A stretch of 64,000 nt of DNA from an uncultured Lachnospiraceae bacterium (GTDB lineage: Bacteria > Bacillota > Clostridia > Lachnospirales > Lachnospiraceae): the NCBI GenBank assembly GCA_947630805.1, contig CANRIV010000003.1, forward strand, positions 1-64,000, in the 5' to 3' direction. The position numbers and the translations under genes are program-made. The notes under the pieces were generated by a model that had not been told where the DNA came from, made no database searches, and worked only from the letters and a program-made list of their open reading frames with translations. Below, piece by piece: positions 43,607-53,094 of the stretch (positions within the stretch are counted from its first letter, which is position 1; every line of letters starts with the position of its first letter).

Positions 43607-44656
43607 ATGAGAAGACATATCAGATGTGTAGTAAGTGCGGCAATTTCCGGACTTTTAATCATTTTGACCGCCAACTACACATTAAATATTGGAAAAGAAC
43701 AGAAAAGAGATTTTAATCCGGTACAGCAGGCGGTCCAGAGTGATGTGGTTGTCGAAGATTTTATTCATGATAATTATGTGATTCATGAAAAAAATCCCTG
43801 GACGGATTATGGTATGCACCCCGTCAACTATTCAGAATCAGAAAATGCAGCGTTTCATGGAAAAATCAGCGCAGGTGCGGCAATCTTGGTAAATCTGGAT
43901 AGCAAAACTGTTTTGTATGGAAAAAATGTTGACAAAAAAATGTATCCGGCAAGTACCACAAAGTTGATGACTGCTCTGACAGCGCTTCAGATTTTGGATG
44001 AAGAAGATGTGGTGACGGTAGGGGATGAAGTATCTATGATAGCATCGGATTCCAGCACGGCAGGATTTCGGAAAGGACAGGTAGTGACCGTGGAGGAACT
44101 GCTGAACGGACTGCTGATTTCTTCGGGAAATGATGCGGCTTATATTTTGGCAAAAGCCGCCGGATGGGAGATATTTCATAATAATATTGCCTATGAGGGA
44201 AGAAAATTCACACCAGAGCAGTGCATACAGAGATTTATACTGGAAATGAATAAAAATGTGAGGGATATGGAACTGGAAAATACCTGTTTTACCACCCCGG
44301 ATGGATATGATGATGAAAATCAGTATACGACAGCCAGAGATTTGTCCAAGATAGCGATAGAAGCGTATAATAATCGTACCATTCAGAGAATTTGTAAAAA
44401 ATCTTCTGCCAAATCCCAATCTTTAAATAAAACATGGAAATCTACCAATGAACTGATAAACAAAGACAGTTCCTATTATTATAAATATTGCCAGGGAATG
44501 AAAACCGGAAGTACGGGACTGGCAGGAAAATGTCTGGTGTCTGTTGGAAGTAAAGATAATGTAGAATGTATCAGTGTAGTGCTAAACGATAAGACAGATG
44601 AACAAAGATGGAACGATGCAAAAAAATTATTATCTTATGGACTGGAATTAAAATAA
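43607..44656 (+). CDS. D-alanyl-D-alanine carboxypeptidase (DacF/PBP5-like)
   Basis: 349 aa from the ATG at 43607, which follows GGAGGAG; the track's TTG at 43595 lies in that site. N-terminal signal anchor (CVVSAAISGLLIILTANYTL). The serine-peptidase S11 triad of motifs is complete: STTKLM (SxxK), SSGNDAAYIL (SxN) and KTGSTGLAG (KTG). It trims the terminal D-Ala from peptidoglycan pentapeptides on the outer face of the membrane. The family's C-terminal PBP5 beta domain is lacking, so it is a short form. A bidirectional terminator follows. Confidence 0.93.
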   Translation: MRRHIRCVVSAAISGLLIILTANYTLNIGKEQKRDFNPVQQAVQSDVVVEDFIHDNYVIHEKNPWTDYGMHPVNYSESENAAFHGKISAGAAILVNLDSKTVLYGKNVDKKMYPASTTKLMTALTALQILDEEDVVTVGDEVSMIASDSSTAGFRKGQVVTVEELLNGLLISSGNDAAYILAKAAGWEIFHNNIAYEGRKFTPEQCIQRFILEMNKNVRDMELENTCFTTPDGYDDENQYTTARDLSKIAIEAYNNRTIQRICKKSSAKSQSLNKTWKSTNELINKDSSYYYKYCQGMKTGSTGLAGKCLVSVGSKDNVECISVVLNDKTDEQRWNDAKKLLSYGLELK

Positions 44657-44668
44657 AATGACAATAAA

Positions 44669-44712
44669 AAAGAGGATTTCAAAAAGTCGTCAGATTTTTT
44701 GAAATCCTCTTT
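44669..44712 (+). terminator. Bidirectional terminator between convergent genes
   Basis: AAAGAGGATTTCAAAAA pairs with TTTTTTGAAATCCTCTTT around a short loop, between the carboxypeptidase gene (+) and the LTA-synthase-like gene (-). Confidence 0.85.
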
Positions 44713-44727
44713 CTTTACCCGGACAAA

Positions 44728-46680
44728 TCAATGGGAAACATTGAAAAAACTGTCCACAGTATTTTTGTCAATCATATGATTATAAACAATATTGTAATAC
44801 TCTTTAATTTCTTTCAGTTGAAGTGTCTGTTCCCTGGAGTAATAAGTACCGTTTTTATCAATGGCGCCGTTAGAATTAATCACCGGATACTTTTCATAGA
44901 GGTCTAACAGGTAATTGTGATAAGGAGTCAACTTTGTTCCGGCAATCTGATTTAAATAAGCGGAAAGATAATTCAGACTTATCTTATCAACTGTTTTTTC
45001 TTCAATATCAAAGTTTGCCCAGATAAGAAATGGTGTAATATATTTTCTCTGTGTTTCTTCCAGATTCAGTTCGTTTAAATTTTTATTATATAACTGAGAG
45101 GTCAATTCATCTTCCAGTTTTGGCTGATGGTCCCCAAAAAAAAGTAAAATAACTTTTTCTTTATGTTTTTTAAGAGATTCAATCAAGTTTTTTAAAGCCG
45201 AATCACTTTTGTTGAGCAGTGTCAGGTATTGTTCTGCTAAAGGATATTTTCCTTTGGAATCCGTCAGATAAACGTTTGTATCGAAATCATCGCCGGAATA
45301 ATCGTAGCCGCCGTGGTTTTGCATAGTGATATTGAAAATAAATTTCCGATTGCCAGTCATATTTTGATAGGAATCCAAAAGAAGTTTGTTGTCATATAAG
45401 TCGGAAGGATACCCACGCATATAGTCGATTTTCTTTTTATCCAAATCCTCAATAAAGGTAAAGTCATTAAATCCCAGATAAGTATATACCGGAATTCGAT
45501 TCCATCCTGACTTCTGCCATGGATGAATTGCCAGAGAGGAATAATTCTGGTCGCTCAGATTTGAGACAATGCTGGCAGTAGGTTTTTTAATGTAGGAAGA
45601 ATATACAACCTGTCCCTGCGGATAAAATAACATGGAATCCCCAGTCAGAAATTCGTACTCAGAATTGGCGGTATTTCCTCCATACACGGAAACATAGCAG
45701 TTGCCTTTGATGCAGTTCTCTTTCAGAGAATCAAAATATGGTGTAACTTCAATATTTGTATTCAGCTTGCCGAGGACGGATAAATCAGAAAAAGATTCGT
45801 TCATCATCACAATGATATTGACATCTTCCTGCGTGTCAGTGCTGTTCTTGGAACGATACTGAGAAGAAAGTTTTTCAATTTCAGCAACAGAATAATCCTC
45901 AGACGGCTGAAGATGCGACTCATACAGTGATAATGCAAGGCTGACAATGTATCCGTTTCCGGCAGTTTTGTAATGAATTGGCTCAAATCGAAATACTTTC
46001 AGGACTGCCGCATTGAGCATAAAGCATATGAGTAACAGGCAGATAATTGATTTGACAAAATGGAATTTTATTTTTTCTCTGTGTGCCTGCTCTAAAGAAA
46101 ATAAAATACATATTAACGCAAAAAGTAACAGCAGGAACAGAATATTCCATGCAACCATCAGGTTGTAATGTGAACTGATGCCAAGCGCTGTTCTTATAGA
46201 AGAAAAATCAGCAAAAGTTACGGGAGAGCCTCTGTGTCCTAATACAATGCTGTTGATGCAGCAGATAATAAATATAAGCCCCCCGGTAAGATATATGCTG
46301 AGTCTGTACCGCTGCGTCAGATAATAGACAAAAAGATAAAATAAAAACAAAATAAGTATATTATAAGGTGTAACTTTTGGATTGGCAGACAAAATATAGG
46401 ATGTGGTAATCTCAATGACGCACCATGAAAAATAGGCACATAAGAAAAGACCGAAATACTCTTTGTATTTTCTCCTTGGCAACAAGGAGAAAAACAGAAG
46501 GCCGAGCGTACTTGAGACAATATATAACGGATATCCTAATCCTCCTATTTCGGCGACTTGTCTGGCAAGAATCCAGAAAATAATATTTGGCAGCAACAAT
46601 ACGAAAAATTTTATCAGAATATTTTTGTAATTTGTTACCAGATAGTTTTTGTAATTGTAGATTTTATCCTTTGATATCAT
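44728..46680 (-). CDS. LTA synthase-like sulfatase-fold membrane protein
   Basis: 650 aa. Six or seven hydrophobic segments in the first ~235 residues are followed by an extracellular alkaline-phosphatase/sulfatase domain. Motifs: VIMMNESFSDLS (metal-binding Glu), GGNTANSEYEFLTG (with the nucleophile Thr expected in NTAN), NHGGYDYSG and FFGDHQPK (metal Asp-His). Proteins of this class transfer glycerol phosphate or similar groups onto lipids, polysaccharides or teichoic acid at the outer face. The exact acceptor is unknown. It is last in a four-gene minus-strand operon. Confidence 0.9.
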   Translation of the reverse strand: MISKDKIYNYKNYLVTNYKNILIKFFVLLLPNIIFWILARQVAEIGGLGYPLYIVSSTLGLLFFSLLPRRKYKEYFGLFLCAYFSWCVIEITTSYILSANPKVTPYNILILFLFYLFVYYLTQRYRLSIYLTGGLIFIICCINSIVLGHRGSPVTFADFSSIRTALGISSHYNLMVAWNILFLLLLFALICILFSLEQAHREKIKFHFVKSIICLLLICFMLNAAVLKVFRFEPIHYKTAGNGYIVSLALSLYESHLQPSEDYSVAEIEKLSSQYRSKNSTDTQEDVNIIVMMNESFSDLSVLGKLNTNIEVTPYFDSLKENCIKGNCYVSVYGGNTANSEYEFLTGDSMLFYPQGQVVYSSYIKKPTASIVSNLSDQNYSSLAIHPWQKSGWNRIPVYTYLGFNDFTFIEDLDKKKIDYMRGYPSDLYDNKLLLDSYQNMTGNRKFIFNITMQNHGGYDYSGDDFDTNVYLTDSKGKYPLAEQYLTLLNKSDSALKNLIESLKKHKEKVILLFFGDHQPKLEDELTSQLYNKNLNELNLEETQRKYITPFLIWANFDIEEKTVDKISLNYLSAYLNQIAGTKLTPYHNYLLDLYEKYPVINSNGAIDKNGTYYSREQTLQLKEIKEYYNIVYNHMIDKNTVDSFFNVSH

Positions 46681-46706
46681 TTTTTCCCTCTCCTAAAAAA
46701 ATATAT

Positions 46707-47348
46707 TTAACATGGACAACATAAATTAATCAGACATAACGTCGTACATGGGTCGCCGCAGCAGAACATGCCGCTCTGGTCGCCGCCATAAGAATACTGT
46801 CTGTCGGTGTACCATTGGCTTCCGCTTTGTAAGACCTGTACGAGCTGTTGGTATTGCAGATTATCGGGCTCCATATTCAATGCCGTCTGGGCATGATCCA
46901 TGGCAATCATATTATTTCCGGCGCCATTGTTTGCCAGTGCGCTTAGAAAATACCATTGGGCAGTACGATTCTGTATATTACCCAGTACATTCAGAGCCTC
47001 CTGAAAGTGACGGCTGTTGATATAGTTGGCAGCTGCAGTATAGTAAGTATCTTCTTCGCCGTAGGAGGAATGGGTGCCTGCACCGCCAAATCCCCCAAAA
47101 GGTCCATATCCGCCCTGACCGAAAGGTCCATATCCTTCAAAAGTTCCCTGTCCGCCATTTTTTCTCTCATTCATAATCTGATCATATGCCTGTTGGACCA
47201 GTTTGAACATTTCTTCCGCTTTTTCCCTGTTAGGATTATTGACATTAGCGTCAGGGTGATATTTTCGGCTTAATTCCCGATATGCTTTTTTGATTTCGTC
47301 TTCTGAGGCATCTCGTGATACCCCCAGCACGCTATATGGATTGCTCAT
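46707..47348 (-). CDS. DnaJ-domain protein with cysteine-rich C-terminus
   Basis: 213 aa. A canonical J domain at residues 1-70 ([31 protein letters not shown], including the HPD motif) is followed by a Gly/Phe-rich linker and a helical, TPR-like segment ([21 protein letters not shown]). The last 18 residues hold seven cysteines ([18 protein letters not shown]). It lacks the DnaJ zinc-finger and peptide-binding domains, so it is a specialised DnaK partner, perhaps membrane-targeted through Cys modification (inference). It sits between the DUF5685 gene (23 bases upstream) and the LTA-synthase-like gene. Confidence 0.88.
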   Translation of the reverse strand: MSNPYSVLGVSRDASEDEIKKAYRELSRKYHPDANVNNPNREKAEEMFKLVQQAYDQIMNERKNGGQGTFEGYGPFGQGGYGPFGGFGGAGTHSSYGEEDTYYTAAANYINSRHFQEALNVLGNIQNRTAQWYFLSALANNGAGNNMIAMDHAQTALNMEPDNLQYQQLVQVLQSGSQWYTDRQYSYGGDQSGMFCCGDPCTTLCLINLCCPC

Positions 47349-47371
47349 AATTGTTTGTTTCTTTCTATAGA

Positions 47372-48199
47372 TTATAACTCATTTTTAGAAATCTCTTCTC
47401 TATGTTTCCGAATCCGGTAGTAAGAGCAAAAAACTCCGGCATAAAGAATATTTCTCAAAATATCTGCATGGCGCAAAATAGGAAGCATTTCAAATTCGCT
47501 ACAACATTCCGCCATCATCATAGTAAGCCCGGAATGTATTTTATCATCAAATCCGGGGTTTGTGCAAACAGATTTTAAAGGATTGTAGAGGTTTTGCCTG
47601 ATATCTTTTTCCAAATCGTCATATGCGTCAAGAATATAAATGAATTTTCCTAAAAAAAATCCCATTTTTTGTAGAGATTCTTTCCACATATCATTTTGGG
47701 GAGAAAAAACGGTGCGGGTTATGTTTCCAAAGATACCGGCCATAATATCAATATTTGTTTCTCCCTGTTTTTCCAATGTGGTAATCTGTTTTAGAAGAGC
47801 ACGAATCGAATCGGATTTGTCCTTGTATTCAGGCTTTGATTTCAATAATTTAGAAAAAGCCAGGGAAAGAATTTTTCGCTCGTCCTGCCAGTCATCCAAA
47901 GCTTTCCATTTTGCCAGAATAATATTCATATCCGCCACATAATCGGTATATTTTGTCTGTATGATGTTACGTTTTTCGAGAGGATGCAGCATACAACGGT
48001 GCTGCGTTTCCTCCATGTCAGCCTCATAAAGAGATGAGAGAAGCAGTGCCAGAAAAGTCATATCATAAGTCAGAGTCAGCTGCCCTTTCAGCCCGTAATT
48101 TTCCCGGAGAGAATGACAGAGTCCGCAGTAATATCCCCGATATATTTCAAAATCTTTTATTTTCAACTCCGGTTTGTTTATCGTTACATAACCAAACAT
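47372..48199 (-). CDS. DUF5685 family protein
   Basis: 275 aa, mostly helical. The beginning, [36 protein letters not shown], with the CGLCH motif and a later HRCMLHPL, matches DUF5685 proteins of Clostridia as I remember them. An internal [12 protein letters not shown] resembles the Asp-rich motif of isoprenoid-synthase folds, which may be coincidence. The CxxCH and C-H pairs could bind metal. Activity unknown. It is in an operon with the zinc-ribbon and DnaJ proteins, a recurrent neighbourhood that suggests these three work together. Confidence 0.8.
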   Translation of the reverse strand: MFGYVTINKPELKIKDFEIYRGYYCGLCHSLRENYGLKGQLTLTYDMTFLALLLSSLYEADMEETQHRCMLHPLEKRNIIQTKYTDYVADMNIILAKWKALDDWQDERKILSLAFSKLLKSKPEYKDKSDSIRALLKQITTLEKQGETNIDIMAGIFGNITRTVFSPQNDMWKESLQKMGFFLGKFIYILDAYDDLEKDIRQNLYNPLKSVCTNPGFDDKIHSGLTMMMAECCSEFEMLPILRHADILRNILYAGVFCSYYRIRKHREEISKNEL

Positions 48200-48207
48200 A
48201 ATATCTT

Positions 48208-48618
48208 TTAACTCTTTCGTATAAATTTTTCATTACACTTAGGGCAGCGGATTTGAATTTTTCCGTGTCCTTTTGGCACGCGAATTCTTTGACCGCAGTT
48301 TGGACAGCGGAAAAATCTGTAATATTTTTTTTGCCCGGCAATCGTTTTTTCTGTCTGAAATTTTCTGCGAATACCTCCGGTTAATTTTAAATATTTTTCG
48401 TTTTCCGCTGCTCTCTTATAAATATTTCTGGAAAACATTCTAAAGTATACAACAATCAAAAGAAAGAGAATAAGTGTGCTGATGACAGAATCGGCAATAT
48501 TTCTTGTAAATAAGGAAATAAAACATAAAACAAAAATGCAGATAAACAAAAATCTGGATAATTGGTCCATTCCATATCTTCCATACATAAATTGTGCAAA
48601 TTTATCTCTCCAGCGCAT
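48208..48618 (-). CDS. Zinc-ribbon membrane protein
   Basis: 136 aa. Two hydrophobic helices (~18-38 and ~43-62) are followed by a basic stretch and a C-terminal zinc ribbon: FRCPNCGQRIRVPKGHGKIQIRCPKCNEKF, four Cys in two CPxC knuckles. The N-terminus is short and basic. Function unknown; probably a membrane-bound accessory to the DUF5685/DnaJ proteins, whose genes follow directly. It is the first gene of this minus-strand operon. Confidence 0.82.
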   Translation of the reverse strand: MRWRDKFAQFMYGRYGMDQLSRFLFICIFVLCFISLFTRNIADSVISTLILFLLIVVYFRMFSRNIYKRAAENEKYLKLTGGIRRKFQTEKTIAGQKKYYRFFRCPNCGQRIRVPKGHGKIQIRCPKCNEKFIRKS

Positions 48619-48956
48619 AGAAACTCCTTTCTATAAAAAACCGTTATTGTTTTAGATTATCCCAGGGAATCAATAAAATCAATGTTAAAATTTATATTTT
48701 ACATTTTTGACATAAAAGTTTACAAAAAAGACAAAAAAAGTATATCAGTCTTTTTCCAGAAGATTCCGAGCATAAAACTGTAAGATATTTATTGAAAAAT
48801 ATGAAATAATAATATAGAATGGGATAAGATGATAAGAGCATGATAAAAAATTGAGGGGGGGGGTAGATAGAAAAACAGCAATATTTTATTATAAAATAAA
48901 ATAGAATAAAAGAAAATAATATGTAGTTGTGTTACCAACGATAGAAGAGGTGGATT
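48619..48956. promoter_or_regulatory. Divergent control region upstream of the polysaccharide operon
   Basis: 338 bases, AT-rich. For the plus-strand operon, TTGAAA (48792-48797) with a 16-bp spacer and TATAGA (48814-48819) is a candidate promoter, leaving a ~130-base leader. That leader holds a G9 tract (48855-48863) and an AT-only palindromic stretch (ATTTTATTATAAAATAAAAT, 48881-48900 region). AGAGGTGG precedes the ATG at 48957. No ORF seen. Confidence 0.5.
48855..48863 (+). repeat. G9 homopolymer in the polysaccharide operon leader
   Basis: TTGA-GGGGGGGGG-TAGA in an otherwise AT-rich leader, 94 bases ahead of the first gene. Nine consecutive G are very unlikely by chance at this base composition. 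Slippage here could change leader RNA structure or promoter spacing. Confidence 0.8.
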
Positions 48957-50408
48957 ATGCACATTAAAAAAAGCAGTTGGCTAAAACATATCGACTTTGT
49001 GTTTACGGATTTGATTTGCATTAATATATCTTTTGTAATCGCATATGTCTTGAGATTTATACATTCCGGATTGATAAATCCTTATGCTTCTAACGGATAC
49101 CGGATGATTATCAGCGTCATGATGATAGCACATTTTGTAATTATCTTTTTTTCGGAACATTATTCGGGAATATTGAGACGCGGTTATTTTAAAGAATTTG
49201 TAAAAGTGATAATACATAACATGGTGCTTGTTGGTGGAATTTTTACCTATATGTTTATATTACAATTAGGAGAATCATATTCCAGAACAGTTCTTGTGGG
49301 ATTTTTCTTTATCAATACCATTGTTATGTATCTGGCACATATCATTATGAAAAAAATATATATGCTGCGGGGTGTCAATGAGGCAAACAAACAGAAAATT
49401 TTGATTTTGTCGACGCAGGAGTGTATTGAAGATACATTGGATAAGTTTATGACCGGTGTGGATAAGACCTTTCATCTGGTAGGGATTGCATTGATGACAG
49501 AAGACCGTGCGATAGAAAGGATAAGAGATATACCGGTTGTAGCATACGGTCGGGAGTTATACGACTATGCCTGCCGCAATGTGGTAGATAGCGTGTTGAT
49601 TAGTGTGCCGCTTAAAGATATGGAAAATATTAACGCAGTTGCCAACAAACTTTTAGAGATGGGGATTACTGCCCATATCCGTCTGAATCTTTCTATTTCC
49701 GGTAAGGTAGATACAGTATTGGGTCGGATTAATTCTCTGAACGTTGTCACTTCCAGTGCGAAGACAATATCCTCTGGTGAGGCATTCTGCAAGAGAACAC
49801 TGGATATTGTAGCCGGACTGGTAGGATGTCTGATTACTGCAGTGTTGTTTATTTTTGTAGCGCCTGCGATTAAAATTGCGGACCCTGATGGACCGATTTT
49901 CTTTGGACAGGAAAGAGCCGGAAGAAATGGAAGAAAATTTAAAATATATAAGTTCCGCTCCATGTATGTAGATGCTGAAGAGAGAAAAAAGGAACTGATG
50001 GAAAAAAATAAAATGAACGGCCTGATGTTTAAAATTGACGCCGACCCAAGAATTATCGGTAGTGGTCCGGACGGCACAAAAAAAGGACTGGGGAATTTTT
50101 TGCGCGCCACATCGATTGATGAATTTCCAAATTTCTGGAGTATATTAAAGGGCGATATGAGTCTGGTAGGTACCAGACCGCCTACAATTGACGAATATGA
50201 AAAATACGAACTGCATCACAAAAGCCGCCTGGCTGCCAAACCGGGACTGACAGGATTGTGGCAAGTCAGCGGAAGAAGTGAAATGACAGATTTTGAAGAG
50301 ATTGTCAAACTGGACAATGAATATATAAAAAACTGGAGTATCGGACTGGATATAAAAATATTACTCAAGACAGTTGTAGTTGTATTGACCCGAAAAGGCT
50401 CCGTGTAG
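48957..50408 (+). CDS. Undecaprenyl-phosphate sugar phosphotransferase (WbaP/CpsE type)
   Basis: 483 aa. N-terminal membrane part with four segments (~12-35, 45-62, 80-102, 108-128). A central CoA-binding-like domain (~145-260: KQKILILSTQECIEDTL, VVDSVLISVPL) is followed by a further hydrophobic segment and the C-terminal bacterial sugar transferase domain (KRTLDIVAGLVGC ... KFRSMYVDAEERK ... SIDEFPNFWSILKGDMSLVGTRPP ... AAKPGLTGLWQVSGR). The Asp-Glu pair in SIDEFPN is catalytic in this family. It transfers a sugar phosphate from a UDP-sugar to undecaprenyl phosphate, starting each polysaccharide repeat unit. First gene of the operon. Confidence 0.95.
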   Translation: MHIKKSSWLKHIDFVFTDLICINISFVIAYVLRFIHSGLINPYASNGYRMIISVMMIAHFVIIFFSEHYSGILRRGYFKEFVKVIIHNMVLVGGIFTYMFILQLGESYSRTVLVGFFFINTIVMYLAHIIMKKIYMLRGVNEANKQKILILSTQECIEDTLDKFMTGVDKTFHLVGIALMTEDRAIERIRDIPVVAYGRELYDYACRNVVDSVLISVPLKDMENINAVANKLLEMGITAHIRLNLSISGKVDTVLGRINSLNVVTSSAKTISSGEAFCKRTLDIVAGLVGCLITAVLFIFVAPAIKIADPDGPIFFGQERAGRNGRKFKIYKFRSMYVDAEERKKELMEKNKMNGLMFKIDADPRIIGSGPDGTKKGLGNFLRATSIDEFPNFWSILKGDMSLVGTRPPTIDEYEKYELHHKSRLAAKPGLTGLWQVSGRSEMTDFEEIVKLDNEYIKNWSIGLDIKILLKTVVVVLTRKGSV

Positions 50409-50465
50409 TAAAGACAGCACCGGAATAAATGGAGATGTGCAAAAAAAGTAAAGGCAGAACAGACA

Positions 50466-51689
50466 ATGAATCCGAATTTTACAGATATATCAAAAAAACA
50501 TATATTTATTGTAGGATGCAAGGGTATTCCTGCATGCTATGGGGGGTTTGAGACATTTGTTGATAAACTGACGGAATATCGAAAATCAGATGAAATACAG
50601 TATCATGTGGCCAGACTCTTGGACAAGAACGCGTACAATGCAGATAACAGTGAGTACGAATATAACGGTGCGCATTGTTTTGACATTTGCCAGAGAGTGT
50701 CCGGGGCGGCAAGAGCAATTTTTTATGATATTGACGCCATCAATTATAGTTTAGATTATATAAAAAAATATGGAATTAAGGACCCGATTATTTATGTTTT
50801 GGCCTGCAGAATCGGACCATTTATTGGTCATTTAAAAAAGAAAATTCACAAAGCAGGCGGAAAACTTTATGTGAATCCGGATGGACATGAATGGAAGAGA
50901 GCTAAGTGGAGTCGTTCAGTAAGAAAGTATTGGAAGACTTCAGAGGGTCTGATGGTAAAAAATGCGGATCTTCTTGTATGTGACAGCAGAGGAATAGAGA
51001 GTTATATCAGGGAAGAGTATGCGCAGTACGCTCCCCAGACTACTTTTATTGCATATGGGGCAGAGACAAGCAGTTCTACGCTTACTGATACAGATGAAAA
51101 AGTGGTAGAATGGTATAACAAATTTCAGATTAAACCAAAACAGTATTATCTGATTGTCGGGCGTTTTGTTCCGGAAAATAATTTTGAGAGAATGATTCGG
51201 GAATTTATAAAGTCCCGGACCAAGAAGGATTTGGTCATTATTACGGATTATATGAACAACGCTTTATATGACAAAATTCTGGAAAAGACACATTTTGATC
51301 GGGATCCCCGGATTAAATTTGTCGGAACGGTTTATGACCAGCCGCTACTGAAAAAAATCCGGGAAGATGCCTATGGATACCTGCACGGACATTCCGTGGG
51401 AGGGACAAATCCCAGTCTGCTGGAGGCTCTGAGCAGAACAAATTTAAATCTGCTTTTTGACGTACCTTTTAACAGAGAGGTAGGGGGACGGGGCGCAAGA
51501 TATTGGACTCATGAATATGGCGGTCTGGCCCATGTCATAGAACAGGTAGATGCTATGAGCGAGCAGGAAATAAAGGAAATGGGGGATCAGGCAAAAGAGA
51601 GAGTGAATAAATATTACAGTTGGGAATATATCAGAGACAGATATGAGGAACTGTTTGCGCAAAGTTTCTTATCGTTGGAAGAGGAGTAA
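50466..51689 (+). CDS. DUF1972-type glycosyltransferase (rhamnosyltransferase-like)
   Basis: 407 aa. The N-terminus IFIVGCKGIPACYGGFETFVDKL is the hallmark of DUF1972 enzymes such as WchF/Cps2T, the beta-1,4 L-rhamnosyltransferases that add the second sugar in streptococcal capsules. The C-terminal GT4 half has VGRFVPENNFERMI and YGYLHGHSVGGTNPSLLEAL with the nucleotide-sugar-binding Glu. The position straight after the initiating transferase fits second-sugar transfer to the lipid-linked sugar. Sugar identity is inference; no dTDP-rhamnose genes are in the window. Confidence 0.88.
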   Translation: MNPNFTDISKKHIFIVGCKGIPACYGGFETFVDKLTEYRKSDEIQYHVARLLDKNAYNADNSEYEYNGAHCFDICQRVSGAARAIFYDIDAINYSLDYIKKYGIKDPIIYVLACRIGPFIGHLKKKIHKAGGKLYVNPDGHEWKRAKWSRSVRKYWKTSEGLMVKNADLLVCDSRGIESYIREEYAQYAPQTTFIAYGAETSSSTLTDTDEKVVEWYNKFQIKPKQYYLIVGRFVPENNFERMIREFIKSRTKKDLVIITDYMNNALYDKILEKTHFDRDPRIKFVGTVYDQPLLKKIREDAYGYLHGHSVGGTNPSLLEALSRTNLNLLFDVPFNREVGGRGARYWTHEYGGLAHVIEQVDAMSEQEIKEMGDQAKERVNKYYSWEYIRDRYEELFAQSFLSLEEE

Positions 51690-51690
51690 A

Positions 51691-53049
51691 ATGAAAGTTT
51701 TACACTACGCGTTAGGATTTCCTCCATACAGAAGCGGTGGTCTGACCAAATTCTGTATGGATTTAATTCTTGCACAAAAAAGTAGAGGATTTGAAATAGC
51801 AATGATGTGGCCAGGAAAGTTTAGCCTTACCGGTCATTTTGTGCGTTTAAAGGAAAGTATAGTGACAGTGAAAAACGGGGAGGAAACCATTCCCGTAACA
51901 AGTTTTGAGGTGATAAATCCTCTGCCTGTTTCACTGGATGAAGGAATAAAAGAAACCGGAAAATTTATGGAAAAATGCCCCAACCCTCAGGTGTTTCGGG
52001 CTTTTTTAGAGACTTGGAAACCGGATGTTATTCATTTACATACACTGATGGGGCTGCACAGAGAATTTTTGCAGGAAGCGAAAGCGTGTGGCATTAAGAT
52101 TGTTTTTTCCAGTCATGATTATTTTGGAATATGCCCTAAGGTAACCATGTTCCGGAATGGACAGGTATGTAGTGGAAATTGCAGTCTATGTGAGCGTTGT
52201 AATGAGAGCGCGCTGTCAATCGGTAAGATTAAAATCCTCCAATCCGGTCTTTACAGAGCACTAAAAGATACAAAGCCCGTACAGGCACTCAGAAAGAAAA
52301 ACAGACAGAATTTTTTTGAAGAAGCAAGCCGGGAATCTCTATCTCACGAAAGCGGAGGAGCGCAGACAGAAACATACCGGGCGCTTCGGCAGTTTTATAT
52401 AGAAATGTTTCAGATGGTAGATATCATTCATTATAACAGCACAGTGACAGAATCTGTGTACCGGAAATGGCTTCCCGAAGATATCCGGGGAAAGGTTATC
52501 AGCATCTCTCACGGAAATATTAAAGACAACCGCAAAAGAAAGACTTTTACGGGAAAATTAAAAATGTCATTTTTAGCAGCGAATTCTGCGTCGAAAGGAT
52601 ATTTTATTTTAAAACAGGCGATGGATGAACTGTGGGATGAGGGAATCCGGGATTTTGAATTGAATCTGTTCTATCCGGTGGCAGATCCTGGCGAATACAT
52701 GAAACTGCATAAACGTTTTTCTTATGAGGCGTTAGAGAAAATATTTGATCAGACAGATTTATTGATGGCGCCGAGTGTGTGTTATGAGACGTTTGGATTT
52801 ACGGTGTTGGAAGCATTGAATTTTGGCGTGCCTGTTATGGTCAGCACGAATGTGGGAGCGAAAGACCTTCTGGAAAACGCAAAATACGGAATGGTGATAG
52901 AGCCGACAAAAGATGCAGTGAAACAGGCAGTAAAGTATGTTATAGAAAATAGAGAAATTCTGACAGAGTACAATCGAAGAATTGTGGAGGAGATGAATCT
53001 GGACAGAGTGATAAACTTTGTGGAACAGATAGATGCTTTATATGATTAG
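51691..53049 (+). CDS. GT4-type glycosyltransferase with cysteine cluster
   Basis: 452 aa from the ATG at 51691, behind GAGGAG; the track's earlier start lies inside the upstream gene. N-terminal donor-fold start KVLHYALGFPPYRSGGLTKFC and a HLHTLMGLHREFLQEA segment. A cysteine-rich insert (CPKVTMFRNGQVCSGNCSLCERC) may bind zinc; similar inserts occur in some capsule GT4 enzymes. The C-terminal GT4 domain includes VCYETFGFTVLEALNFGVPVMVS with the conserved Glu residues. It adds a sugar from a nucleotide donor to the lipid-linked repeat unit on the cytoplasmic face; donor and linkage are unknown. Confidence 0.9.
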   Translation: MKVLHYALGFPPYRSGGLTKFCMDLILAQKSRGFEIAMMWPGKFSLTGHFVRLKESIVTVKNGEETIPVTSFEVINPLPVSLDEGIKETGKFMEKCPNPQVFRAFLETWKPDVIHLHTLMGLHREFLQEAKACGIKIVFSSHDYFGICPKVTMFRNGQVCSGNCSLCERCNESALSIGKIKILQSGLYRALKDTKPVQALRKKNRQNFFEEASRESLSHESGGAQTETYRALRQFYIEMFQMVDIIHYNSTVTESVYRKWLPEDIRGKVISISHGNIKDNRKRKTFTGKLKMSFLAANSASKGYFILKQAMDELWDEGIRDFELNLFYPVADPGEYMKLHKRFSYEALEKIFDQTDLLMAPSVCYETFGFTVLEALNFGVPVMVSTNVGAKDLLENAKYGMVIEPTKDAVKQAVKYVIENREILTEYNRRIVEEMNLDRVINFVEQIDALYD

Positions 53050-53094
53050 AAAGTAAGAAAAAGCAAATAAATTTACAAAGGGGAAGCGGTAATC

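Noticed and set aside
47372-48199. Assigning DUF5685 as an isoprenoid synthase from its DAYDD motif
   Set aside because: Only one Asp-rich motif is visible and its spacing relative to other helices cannot be judged; kept as unknown.
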